From positions 1-40,262 of the forward strand of contig NZ_JAUNPC010000001.1 in NCBI RefSeq assembly GCF_030536915.1: a stretch of 40,262 nucleotides of DNA, written 5' to 3'. Source of the DNA: Paracoccus sp. (in: a-proteobacteria) (GTDB lineage Bacteria; Pseudomonadota; Alphaproteobacteria; Rhodobacterales; Rhodobacteraceae). The translations under genes and the position numbers were made by a program. Position 1 is the first letter of the stretch, and every line of letters begins with the position of its first letter. Below are positions 1-6,855 of this stretch, in pieces. The notes under the pieces are model-generated. The model saw only the letters and a list, made by a program, of their open reading frames with translations. It was not told the DNA's origin and made no database searches.

Positions 1-169
1 CGCCGTTTCCGCCCAGCAGCGCCGTGATCGAGCCCTTGGGGACCGACAGGCTGACGCCCTTCAGGACAAGGATGACGTGGTTGTAAATGACCTCGATGTT
101 GTTGACCTCAAGCAGCGCCTCGCCCGCGAGGGCGGGGGTCACGGGTGCGGTGGCAACGGCGTCCAGCAT
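1..169 (-). CDS. livF: LivF-like ABC transporter ATP-binding protein (N-terminal part)
   Basis: This is the first 56 codons of a minus-strand gene that runs off the left edge. The start ATG at 169 follows an AAGGAA ribosome site at 9 bases spacing. The visible protein has a short Ala/Pro-rich lead, then LLEVNNIEVIYN and LKGVSLSVPKG, and breaks off inside a Walker A loop (LLGGNG). This fits the second ATPase (LivF family) of a branched-chain amino acid-type importer. It is the sixth gene of the operon, 57 bases after the substrate-binding protein, and would pair with LivG on the cytoplasmic face of the LivH/LivM permease. Only the N-terminus is visible, so the signature motif and Walker B cannot be checked; the family call leans on context. 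Confidence 0.85.
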   Translation of the reverse strand, partial: MLDAVATAPVTPALAGEALLEVNNIEVIYNHVILVLKGVSLSVPKGSITALLGGNG

Positions 170-226
170 GGGCTCGGGTTCCTTGGGGATGATGCCCCGG
201 CGGCAAGGACCGCCGGGGCGATGGCG

Positions 227-1510
227 TCAGTTGCAGCGCGGCTGGATGCTGTTCTCGGCCGCGAAGGCCTGGGCATCGGCCGTGATCAGCGGCTGCAGCA
301 CCTCCTCGTCCGGCTGGATGAAGTCGGTGATCAGCTTCCACTGCTTGGCCGAGGCGTCCCACTGCTGGATCATCCCCATGCCCGCGCCGCCGTGGTTCTG
401 GCAGGATAGCTGGAAGGGCTGGCCGAAGCCGGGCAGGCCCAGTTCCGCCATCCGCGCCTCGGTGATCTCCAGCGCCTCAAGTCCGTCGCGCATCTGCGCG
501 GCAGTGATCTCGGCCGTCCCGGCCAGTTCCTGCGCCTTGCGGATGCCCTCGGCGACCACCAGCGCGGCATACATGCCGCGCGAATACATGGCCTTGCCGA
601 CATGGGCGCCGCCGCCCGAGGCCTTGCCCGTGTCCAGCACATGGGTCTTGAGGTCGTCGTAGAAGGGATAGTCCATCCCCACCCCGTTGAAGGTCGCCGA
701 CTTGTAGCCGTTGGCGGCGGCGCCCGCGGGTTCCACGTCCACCTCGCCCCCGGCCCACCAGATGCCGACCATGTTCTCCATCGGATAGCGGATGTTGGCG
801 GCCTCCTGGATCGCCGCCTGGTTCATCACGCCCCAGCCATACAGGATCACATGGTCCGGCTTTTCGCGGCGGATCTGCAGCCACTGCGACTTCTGCTCCT
901 GCCCCGGGGGATCGACGGGGATCTGGGTCAGGGTGAAGCCGTGCTTCTTCGACAGTTCCTCCAGCGTGCGGATCGGCTCCTTCCCGAAGGCCGAGTTGTG
1001 ATACACCAGCGCGATGGTCTTGCCGTTCAGGTCGCCGCCGTTCACGTCCAGCAGGTGCTTGACGATGACCGAGGCGCCATCCCAGTAGTTCGCCGGCGGG
1101 TTGAAGACCCACTGGAACACGCTGCCGTCCTTGGCCGAGGTGCGCCCGTAGCCCGGCGTCACCATCGGGATGCCGTCCGCCGCGACCTTGGGGATCAACT
1201 GGTAGGTGATGCCGGTCGAGAAGGGGTTGTAGACCAGCGCATTGTTGCCCTTGGTCGATTCATAGCACTCGACCCCCTTCTCGGTGTTGTAGGCGGTCTC
1301 GCATTCCGGCGTCAGGACGCGCTGGCCGCCGATGCCGCCGTCGCGCTCGTTCAGCAGGGTGAAATAGTCGTTGAAGCCGTCGGCATACTGGTTGCCGTTC
1401 GCGCCGTAAGGGCCGGTGCGGTAGCTCAGGTTCGGCACGGTCAGATCGGCCATGGCGGGCGCGGCGGCCATCATGGCGGCAGCAACGGCGGCAGCGAAGC
1501 GAAGTTTCAT
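227..1510 (-). CDS. Periplasmic substrate-binding protein of a LivJ-type ABC importer
   Basis: A 427-residue exported binding protein that should capture the ligand in the periplasm and deliver it to LivH/LivM. A Sec signal peptide is clear: MKLRF, a hydrophobic Ala-rich stretch, and an AMA cleavage site near residue 21. The mature protein begins DLTVPNLSYRTGPYG and has the two-lobed type I periplasmic-binding layout, with four cysteines (in PECET, VECYE, LSCQN and PRCN) that could form disulfides. It is longer than E. coli LivJ (about 367 residues) and lacks clear resemblance to a true leucine binder. With an acyl-CoA synthetase in the same operon, an organic or aromatic acid ligand is more likely; that is inference. 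The ribosome site GGGAGGAA sits 5 bases before ATG. It lies between livM and livF. Confidence 0.88.
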   Translation of the reverse strand: MKLRFAAAVAAAMMAAAPAMADLTVPNLSYRTGPYGANGNQYADGFNDYFTLLNERDGGIGGQRVLTPECETAYNTEKGVECYESTKGNNALVYNPFSTGITYQLIPKVAADGIPMVTPGYGRTSAKDGSVFQWVFNPPANYWDGASVIVKHLLDVNGGDLNGKTIALVYHNSAFGKEPIRTLEELSKKHGFTLTQIPVDPPGQEQKSQWLQIRREKPDHVILYGWGVMNQAAIQEAANIRYPMENMVGIWWAGGEVDVEPAGAAANGYKSATFNGVGMDYPFYDDLKTHVLDTGKASGGGAHVGKAMYSRGMYAALVVAEGIRKAQELAGTAEITAAQMRDGLEALEITEARMAELGLPGFGQPFQLSCQNHGGAGMGMIQQWDASAKQWKLITDFIQPDEEVLQPLITADAQAFAAENSIQPRCN

Positions 1511-1562
1511 CAGGTTCCTCCCAGAAGGTTCAGTGTTGCGCCGGGTTAAGGCCCGGTTCGGG

Positions 1563-2639
1563 TTAATGCGGGAACGGCCAGAGCCGCAGCTTTTCCTTGG
1601 TCAGCCGCCAAAGCTGGGCAAGGCCATGCGGCTCGACAATCAGGAAGAAGACGATCAGCGCGCCCACGATCATCAGTTCGATATGGGCGGCAAGGTCCGT
1701 GGGCCAGCCGAAGGCGCCCACCAGCACGTTTTTCAGGAAGACCGGCAGGACCACCAGGAAGGCCGCGCCGGCGAAGCTGCCGAAGATCGAACCCAGGCCG
1801 CCGATGATGACCATGAACAGCACGAGGAAGGACTTGGTGATCCCGAAGGTCTCGCTGGCCTCGGCCGCGCCGAGATAGATCGAGAACAGCAGCGCGCCTG
1901 CGACGCCGATGAAGAAGGACGAGACGGCGAAGGCGCTCATCTTGGCGGTCAGGGGGTTCACCCCGATGATCTCGGCCGCGATGTCCATGTCGCGGATCGC
2001 CATCCACTTGCGCCCCGCCGTGCCGCGCGTCAGGTTCCGCGCCACCCAGGCCAGCCCCACCGCGAAGACGAGGCAGACAAGGTATTTCGCCGAGGCCGAG
2101 GTCGCCGGGCCGCTGATGACATAGCCCAGGAAGGTGCGTTCCGGCGCGGTGATCTGTCCCGAGGCCGAGTAGTTGTAGAACCACGGCACCTTGTTGAAGA
2201 GCCAGACAAGGAAGAACTGCGCGGCCAGCGTCGCAACGGCAAGGTAGAAGCCCTTGATCCGCAGGGACGGCAGGCCGAAGAACACGCCCACAGCGGCGGT
2301 GATCCCGCCTGCGAGCAGGATGTGGATCAGCAGGCTGATCTCGGGGAAGGCGGTCGTCAGCTTGTAGGTCGCATAGGCGCCCACCGCCATGAAGCCCCCG
2401 GTCCCGAGGCTCACCTGACCGCCGAAGCCCACGAGGATGTTCAGCCCCAGCGCCGCGATGGCGTAGATCAGGAAGGGCACGAGCACCGCGTTGGCCCAGT
2501 AGTCGGTGATGACAAAGGGGATCACCCCGAAGGCCACCGCCAGCGTGACCCAGTAGCCCATCCGGTCGAGCTTCAGCGGAAAGGTCTGGCTGTCGTCCCG
2601 GTAGCTGGTCTTGAAGTCGCCGGCTTCACGATAAAGCAT
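1563..2639 (-). CDS. livM: LivM-type ABC transporter permease
   Basis: A 358-residue inner-membrane permease, one half of the LivH/LivM channel. Hydrophobic segments are spread over the whole chain, starting near residue 27 (MGYWVTLAVAFGVIPFVI). The family stretch GFGGQVSLGTGGFMAVGAY lies near residue 72, and a cytoplasmic loop carrying IRDMDIAAEIIGVNP near residue 215 matches the ATPase-coupling loop of LivM proteins. The N-terminus (LYREAGDFKTSYRDDSQ) is hydrophilic. An AAAGGA ribosome site precedes the ATG at 2639. A 152-base gap holding a repeat element separates it from livH, the largest gap in an otherwise tight operon. A function in uptake is secure; the substrate is not visible. Confidence 0.9.
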   Translation of the reverse strand: MLYREAGDFKTSYRDDSQTFPLKLDRMGYWVTLAVAFGVIPFVITDYWANAVLVPFLIYAIAALGLNILVGFGGQVSLGTGGFMAVGAYATYKLTTAFPEISLLIHILLAGGITAAVGVFFGLPSLRIKGFYLAVATLAAQFFLVWLFNKVPWFYNYSASGQITAPERTFLGYVISGPATSASAKYLVCLVFAVGLAWVARNLTRGTAGRKWMAIRDMDIAAEIIGVNPLTAKMSAFAVSSFFIGVAGALLFSIYLGAAEASETFGITKSFLVLFMVIIGGLGSIFGSFAGAAFLVVLPVFLKNVLVGAFGWPTDLAAHIELMIVGALIVFFLIVEPHGLAQLWRLTKEKLRLWPFPH

Positions 2640-2667
2640 CGGTCAGTCCTTTCGTCACGGTCGCACC

Positions 2668-2781
2668 GGGGGTTTTCCACCCCCACTCGGGCCTGCCGGC
2701 CCCTGCCTCGCTGAAAACAGTCCACTGGACTGTTTTCCGGGCGCTCGGCAGCCCCGAGGATATTTTCACGAAGAAGATGGA
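2668..2781. repeat. Composite intergenic repeat element (hairpin, palindrome, GATATTT box)
   Basis: Three structures lie in the livH-livM gap. First, GGGGG-TTTTCCA-CCCCC (2668-2684) is a hairpin whose core and loop recur at 9479-9495. Second, a palindrome at 2713-2737 has two perfect 12-base arms (GAAAACAGTCCA and its complement) around a single C. Third, the box GAGGATATTTTCACGAAGAA (2756-2775) belongs to the dispersed family seen at 9503, 10922, 15888 and 26779. Nothing here is coding. Its place inside an operon suggests a repeat that may also stabilise or end mRNA. Confidence 0.7.
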
Positions 2782-2791
2782 GCAGGGGGCG

Positions 2792-3775
2792 TCACACACG
2801 CTCGATGATCCGTTCGCCGAACAGGCCCTGCGGGCGGAAGACGAGGAAGATCAGCGCCAGCACATAGGCGAACCAGCTTTCCGTCGCGCCGCCGACCAGG
2901 GGGCCGATGTAGAACTCGAACAGCTTCTCGCCCACGCCGATGATGAGGCCGCCGACGATGGCGCCGGGGATCGAGGTGAAGCCGCCCAGCATCAGCACCG
3001 GCAGGGCCTTGAGCGCAATGAGCGAGAGCGAGAACTGCACCCCCGACTTGGTGCCCCACATGATCCCCGCGACCAGCGCCACGAAGCCCGCGATCGACCA
3101 GACCATCACCCAGATGAAGCGCAGCGAGATGCCGACCGACAGCGCCGCCTGGTGGTCGTCCGCGACCGCCCGCATGGCGCGGCCCTGCTTGGTGTACTGG
3201 CTGAAGGCCACCAGCGCCGCAACCAGCAGCGCCGCGATGATCGTGGCCCAGATGTCCAGCCGGTCGATGAAGAAGCCGTAGCCCGTCAGCGCCGCCGTCC
3301 ATGCCTCGGCCGTGTCGGAAATCCCTTGCGGCAGCCCCACGTCCAGCGTCTTGACGTCGGCGCCCCACATGATGTCGCCGAGCCCTTCGAGGAAATAGGC
3401 CAGCCCGATCGTCGCCATGAACATGATGATCGGCTCCTGCCCGACGAGATGCTTGAGCACCAAGGTCTCGATCAGGATGGCGAGGCCCACCATCACCAGC
3501 GCCGTCAGCAGGATCGCCAGCAGCGAGGGCACCGTCCAGCCGAAGGAGGACAGGTGCGTGCCCGTCATCGCGTTGATGAGATGGGCGAAGGGGATCTGTC
3601 CCTGCTGGATGCCGACCAGCGTAAGGGCGGCGAACAGCGCCAGCACCCCCTGTGCGTAGTTGAAGACGCCCGAGGCCTTGAAGATCAGGACGAAGCCCAG
3701 CGCCACCAGCGAGTACATGACCCCGGCCATGAGGCCGTTCACCAGGACCTCGGAGGCGTAGAGAAGCTGTTCCAT
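2792..3775 (-). CDS. livH: LivH-type ABC transporter permease
   Basis: A 327-residue inner-membrane permease of the LivH family, partner of LivM. The start is set at ATG 3775 because GGAGG lies 8 bases upstream and the product then begins MEQLLYASEVLVNGLMAGVM, the usual LivH start; an in-frame ATG at 3808 would add eleven polar residues (MQTQPRPEGLL). Diagnostic features are FKASGVFNYAQGVL near residue 30 and an ATPase-coupling loop with RAVADDHQAALSVGI near residue 195. Eight or so hydrophobic helices are visible. The gap towards livG holds four evenly spaced TGCAT boxes, listed separately. The substrate cannot be read from the sequence. Confidence 0.9.
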   Translation of the reverse strand: MEQLLYASEVLVNGLMAGVMYSLVALGFVLIFKASGVFNYAQGVLALFAALTLVGIQQGQIPFAHLINAMTGTHLSSFGWTVPSLLAILLTALVMVGLAILIETLVLKHLVGQEPIIMFMATIGLAYFLEGLGDIMWGADVKTLDVGLPQGISDTAEAWTAALTGYGFFIDRLDIWATIIAALLVAALVAFSQYTKQGRAMRAVADDHQAALSVGISLRFIWVMVWSIAGFVALVAGIMWGTKSGVQFSLSLIALKALPVLMLGGFTSIPGAIVGGLIIGVGEKLFEFYIGPLVGGATESWFAYVLALIFLVFRPQGLFGERIIERV

Positions 3776-3799
3776 CAGCAGGCCCTCCGGGCGCGGTTG

Positions 3800-3841
3800 C
3801 GTCTGCATGGGTTGTGCATCGACCGTGCATTAGTTGTGCAT
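3800..3841. promoter_or_regulatory. Four TGCAT boxes at exact 11-base spacing between livG and livH
   Basis: TGCAT occurs at 3804-3808, 3815-3819, 3826-3830 and 3837-3841. The full nine-base units are CGTCTGCAT, GTTGTGCAT, ACCGTGCAT and GTTGTGCAT, with two of them identical. The 11-base period is close to one turn of the helix. On the coding strand each box reads ATGCA, so the row also offers several ATG triplets ahead of the livH start. It could be a protein-binding array, a translation-control element or a small tandem duplication. No known operator is recognised. Confidence 0.45.
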
Positions 3842-3859
3842 GGTGTGTGCGGCGCGTTT

Positions 3860-4732
3860 TCAGTCATGGGCCACCCCCAGGTAGGCGTCGATGACTTCCT
3901 GGTTGTTGCGGACCTCGTCGGGGGTGCCGTCCCCGATCTTGCGGCCGTAGTCCATGACCACCACCCGGTCGGAGAGGTCCATGACCACGCCCATGTCATG
4001 CTCGATCAGCGCGATGGTGGTGCCGAACTCGTCGTTCACGTCGAGGATGAAGCGGCTCATGTCCTCCTTCTCCTCGACGTTCATGCCGGCCATCGGCTCG
4101 TCCAGCATCAGGAGCTTCGGTTCCGCCGCCAGCGCGCGGGCGAGTTCGACCCGCTTCTTCAGGCCATAGGGCAGCCGCCCGACCGGAGTCTTGCGGATGT
4201 TCTGAATCTCAAGGAAATCAATGATCTTCTCGACCTGGCTGCGGTGGCGGGTTTCCTCGGCCTCGGCGCGGCCCCACCAGAGCGCCTGTTCCAGCAGCGA
4301 CGATTTCATCATCGTCAGCCGCCCGGTCATGATGTTGTCCAGGACCGACATCCCGTCGAAAAGGGCGATGTTCTGGAAGGTCCGCGCCAGCCCCTGCCGC
4401 GCCACCTGATAGGGTCGCATCTGCGGACGGCGCGCGCCCTTGAACCAGACCTCGCCTTCCTGCGGGACGTAGAAGCCCGACATGACGTTCATCATCGAGG
4501 ACTTGCCGGCGCCGTTCGGGCCGATGATGGCGCGGATCTCGCCCTCGCGGATGTCGAAGCTGATGTCCTTGATCGCCGTCACCCCGCCGAAGCGCAGGGT
4601 GATGCGGCGCAGGTCCATCAGCACGCCGCCGATCCTGCGGCCATCGGCGGTGATGTAGCCCTCGGCGCTGGGCACGGGCGCGGCGGGGGGCGGCGCGAGT
4701 TCGGACAGGATCGTCGGGGAGGTCGGGCTCAT
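3860..4732 (-). CDS. livG: LivG-type ABC transporter ATP-binding protein
   Basis: A 290-residue cytoplasmic ATPase that powers the LivH/LivM permease. Walker A is GPNGAGKS at residues 71-78, the Q-loop glutamine is Q120, Walker B LLMLDEP is at 207-213, and the H-loop histidine is H245 (LIEHDMG). The signature helix is unusual: LPYGLKKRVELARAL at about 187-201, where LivG proteins usually have LSYGQQRRLE. The N-terminal 35 residues form a Pro/Ala-rich extension before the ATPase fold. Its ATG overlaps the acyl-CoA synthetase stop as ATGA (4729-4732), so the two are probably translationally coupled. Confidence 0.92.
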   Translation of the reverse strand: MSPTSPTILSELAPPPAAPVPSAEGYITADGRRIGGVLMDLRRITLRFGGVTAIKDISFDIREGEIRAIIGPNGAGKSSMMNVMSGFYVPQEGEVWFKGARRPQMRPYQVARQGLARTFQNIALFDGMSVLDNIMTGRLTMMKSSLLEQALWWGRAEAEETRHRSQVEKIIDFLEIQNIRKTPVGRLPYGLKKRVELARALAAEPKLLMLDEPMAGMNVEEKEDMSRFILDVNDEFGTTIALIEHDMGVVMDLSDRVVVMDYGRKIGDGTPDEVRNNQEVIDAYLGVAHD

Positions 4733-6702
4733 TCGGCGGCCATCCTCTGCGCGGGCGTGGGGGTGGTGCGGACGTCCTCGATCCGCAGCGTGGCTTTCAG
4801 CTTGCCCTTGCGGCCGTCCTCATAGGTGACCTCGGTCTCGGTATAGACCGAGCTGCGCCCGTCATAGAGCGCGGCGATCAGGTCGGCGTATTTCTCGGCG
4901 ATCACGCCGCGCTTGACCTTGCGGGTGCGGGTCATTTCGCCATCGTCGGCGTCCAGTTCCTTGTGCAGGATCAGGAAGCGGTGGATCTGGCAGCCCGACA
5001 GCATCGGGTCCTGCGCGACCGAGGCGTTCACTTCCTCGACGTGCCTGCGGATCGTCTCGTAGACCTGCGGGTGCCCGGCAAGTTCCTGGTAGCTCGCATA
5101 GGCGATGTTGTTGCGTTCCGCCCAGTTGCCGACTGCCGTCAGGTCGATGTTGATGAAGGCGGTGCAATAGTCGCGCCCGTTCCCCAGCACCACGGCCTCG
5201 AGGATGTTCGGGTAGAACTTGAGCTTGTTTTCCACATACTTGGGCGCGAACAGCGAGCCGTCGGCCATCCGCCCCACGTCCTTGGCCCGGTCGATGATCC
5301 GCAGGTGGCCCGAGCCTTGCTCGAAGAAGCCCGCGTCGCCGGTGGCCACCCAGCCCTCGCGGTCCTTGGTCGAGGCGGTGGATTCGGGATTCTGGTAATA
5401 TTCCACGAAGGTGCCGGGCGAGCGGTAGAAGACCTCGCCGTTGTCGGCGATCTTCAGTTCCACGCCGGGCGAGGGCACGCCCACGGTGTCGGCCCGCACC
5501 TGCCCGTCCGGCTGCTGGGTGATGAAGACCGTGGCCTCGGTCTGGCCGTAGAGCTGCTTGAGGTTGATCCCCAGCGAGCGGTAGAAATCGAAGATTTCCG
5601 GCCCGATCGCCTCGCCCGCCGTATAGCCCACCCGGATGCGCGAATAGCCCAGCGTGTTCTTGAGCGGGCCGTAGACCAGCAGGTTCCCCAGCCCATAGCG
5701 CAGCCGGTCCAGCGTGCCGACAGGCCGCCCATCCGTCAGGGCCGTGCCGACGCGGCGGGCCAGCCGCATGTAATGGTCGAACAGCCACTTCTTGATCCGG
5801 CCCGCGTCCTCCATGCGGATCATGACGCTGGTCAGCTGCCCCTCGAAGACGCGGGGGGGCGCGAAGAAATAGGTCGGCCCGATCTCGCGCAGGTCGGTCA
5901 TCATCGTATGCGGCCCTTCGGGGCAGTTCACGCAGAAGCCGGTCCAGTAGGCTTGGCCTATCGAGAAGATGAAGTCCCCGACCCAGGCCATCGGCAGATA
6001 GGCCAGCACCTCCTCGGAGGCCTTCAGCCCGTCGAACTCGGACGAATTGCGCGCCGTCTCGATCACGTTGCGGTTGGACAGCACCACGCCCTTGGGCTTG
6101 CCGGTGGTCCCCGAGGTATACAGCATCACGCAGGTGCTGTCGTAGTCCAGTTCCGCGATGCGGGCGTCCAGTTCGGCGCTGAAGCGCTGATGCGCCACGC
6201 GTCCTTCGGCCTGCACATCGTCAAGCCAGTTCATGCGGGAATGGTCGTATTTCCGCATGCCCCGCTTGTCGGTGTAGATGATCTGCTCGACCGTATGGGC
6301 CTCGCCCTCGGCCTCGATCACCTTGTCCACCTGCTCCTGGTCGCCGCAGACGACGAAGCGGGCGTGGGAATGGCCCAGCACATAGGCCATCTCGGAGGCG
6401 ACCGCGTCCTGATACAGAGGCACGGGAATCGCGCCGCACATCTGCGCGGCCACCATCGACCAGTAATGCGCGGGACGGTTTCGGCCGATGATCGCCACAT
6501 GGTCGCCGCGGTTCAGCCCCAGCGCAAGGAAGCCCATGGCAAGGGCGCGGATCTCCTCCTGCGCCTCGGCCCAGGTCCAGCATTGCCAGATGCCGAATTC
6601 CTTTTCCCGATAGGCGGGCCGGTTGCCCAGCGATGCGGCATTCCGCGCCAACAGCGCAGGAATCGACCGCAGGCTCGCGTCGGCGGCTGCGACTGGCTTC
6701 AT
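4729..6702 (-). CDS. AMP-dependent long-chain-type acyl-CoA synthetase
   Basis: A 657-residue cytoplasmic acid-CoA ligase: acid + ATP + CoA gives acyl-CoA, AMP and PPi. The P-loop-like motif YTSGTTGKPKG lies near residue 195, the acyl-adenylate motif LYGQTEATVF near 385, and the ATP-binding aspartate motif ATGDAGFFEQ with IDRAKDVGR near 460-480. Length and motif order match the FadD15/long-chain group rather than short 4-coumarate ligases. The start is placed at ATG 6702 because GGGGGAG lies just upstream; a GTG at 6708 would add two residues. It is the first gene of the operon and overlaps livG by four bases. Coupling of CoA activation to import (vectorial trapping) is inferred. The acid could be fatty or aromatic. 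Confidence 0.88.
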   Translation of the reverse strand: MKPVAAADASLRSIPALLARNAASLGNRPAYREKEFGIWQCWTWAEAQEEIRALAMGFLALGLNRGDHVAIIGRNRPAHYWSMVAAQMCGAIPVPLYQDAVASEMAYVLGHSHARFVVCGDQEQVDKVIEAEGEAHTVEQIIYTDKRGMRKYDHSRMNWLDDVQAEGRVAHQRFSAELDARIAELDYDSTCVMLYTSGTTGKPKGVVLSNRNVIETARNSSEFDGLKASEEVLAYLPMAWVGDFIFSIGQAYWTGFCVNCPEGPHTMMTDLREIGPTYFFAPPRVFEGQLTSVMIRMEDAGRIKKWLFDHYMRLARRVGTALTDGRPVGTLDRLRYGLGNLLVYGPLKNTLGYSRIRVGYTAGEAIGPEIFDFYRSLGINLKQLYGQTEATVFITQQPDGQVRADTVGVPSPGVELKIADNGEVFYRSPGTFVEYYQNPESTASTKDREGWVATGDAGFFEQGSGHLRIIDRAKDVGRMADGSLFAPKYVENKLKFYPNILEAVVLGNGRDYCTAFINIDLTAVGNWAERNNIAYASYQELAGHPQVYETIRRHVEEVNASVAQDPMLSGCQIHRFLILHKELDADDGEMTRTRKVKRGVIAEKYADLIAALYDGRSSVYTETEVTYEDGRKGKLKATLRIEDVRTTPTPAQRMAAE

Positions 6703-6855
6703 CCTCACTCCCCCGCGGCGATGGCCGCTGCCGGCGGAACCCCTCTTGCCGCCTGCCCGTCCTGTCTGGCCCGCGAATCTTGCCCGAGTTTTTCCCGATC
6801 CTTACGAATTGTTACCGGCTTCCGCGAAGAGAGATCCGGTGCTAGCCATGGACGG
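6703..6855. other. Divergent promoter region between the importer operon and the two-component genes
   Basis: These 153 bases separate the start of the acyl-CoA synthetase from the start of the hybrid kinase, so promoters for both directions must lie here. An A/T-richer patch around 6789-6822 (with TTACGAATTGTTACC at 6803-6817) stands out from the G+C-rich flanks and is the likeliest promoter site. No convincing -35/-10 pair or operator palindrome was recognised. Confidence 0.4.

Noticed and set aside
2777..4825. 682-codon plus-strand open frame over livH and livG
   Set aside because: Complement of two well-supported genes; no ribosome site, no recognisable domain.
4963..6855. Long open frame upstream of and in frame with the hybrid kinase
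   Set aside because: It is antisense to the acyl-CoA synthetase gene, has His/Arg/Gly-rich low-complexity translation and no domain; the kinase starts at 6856.
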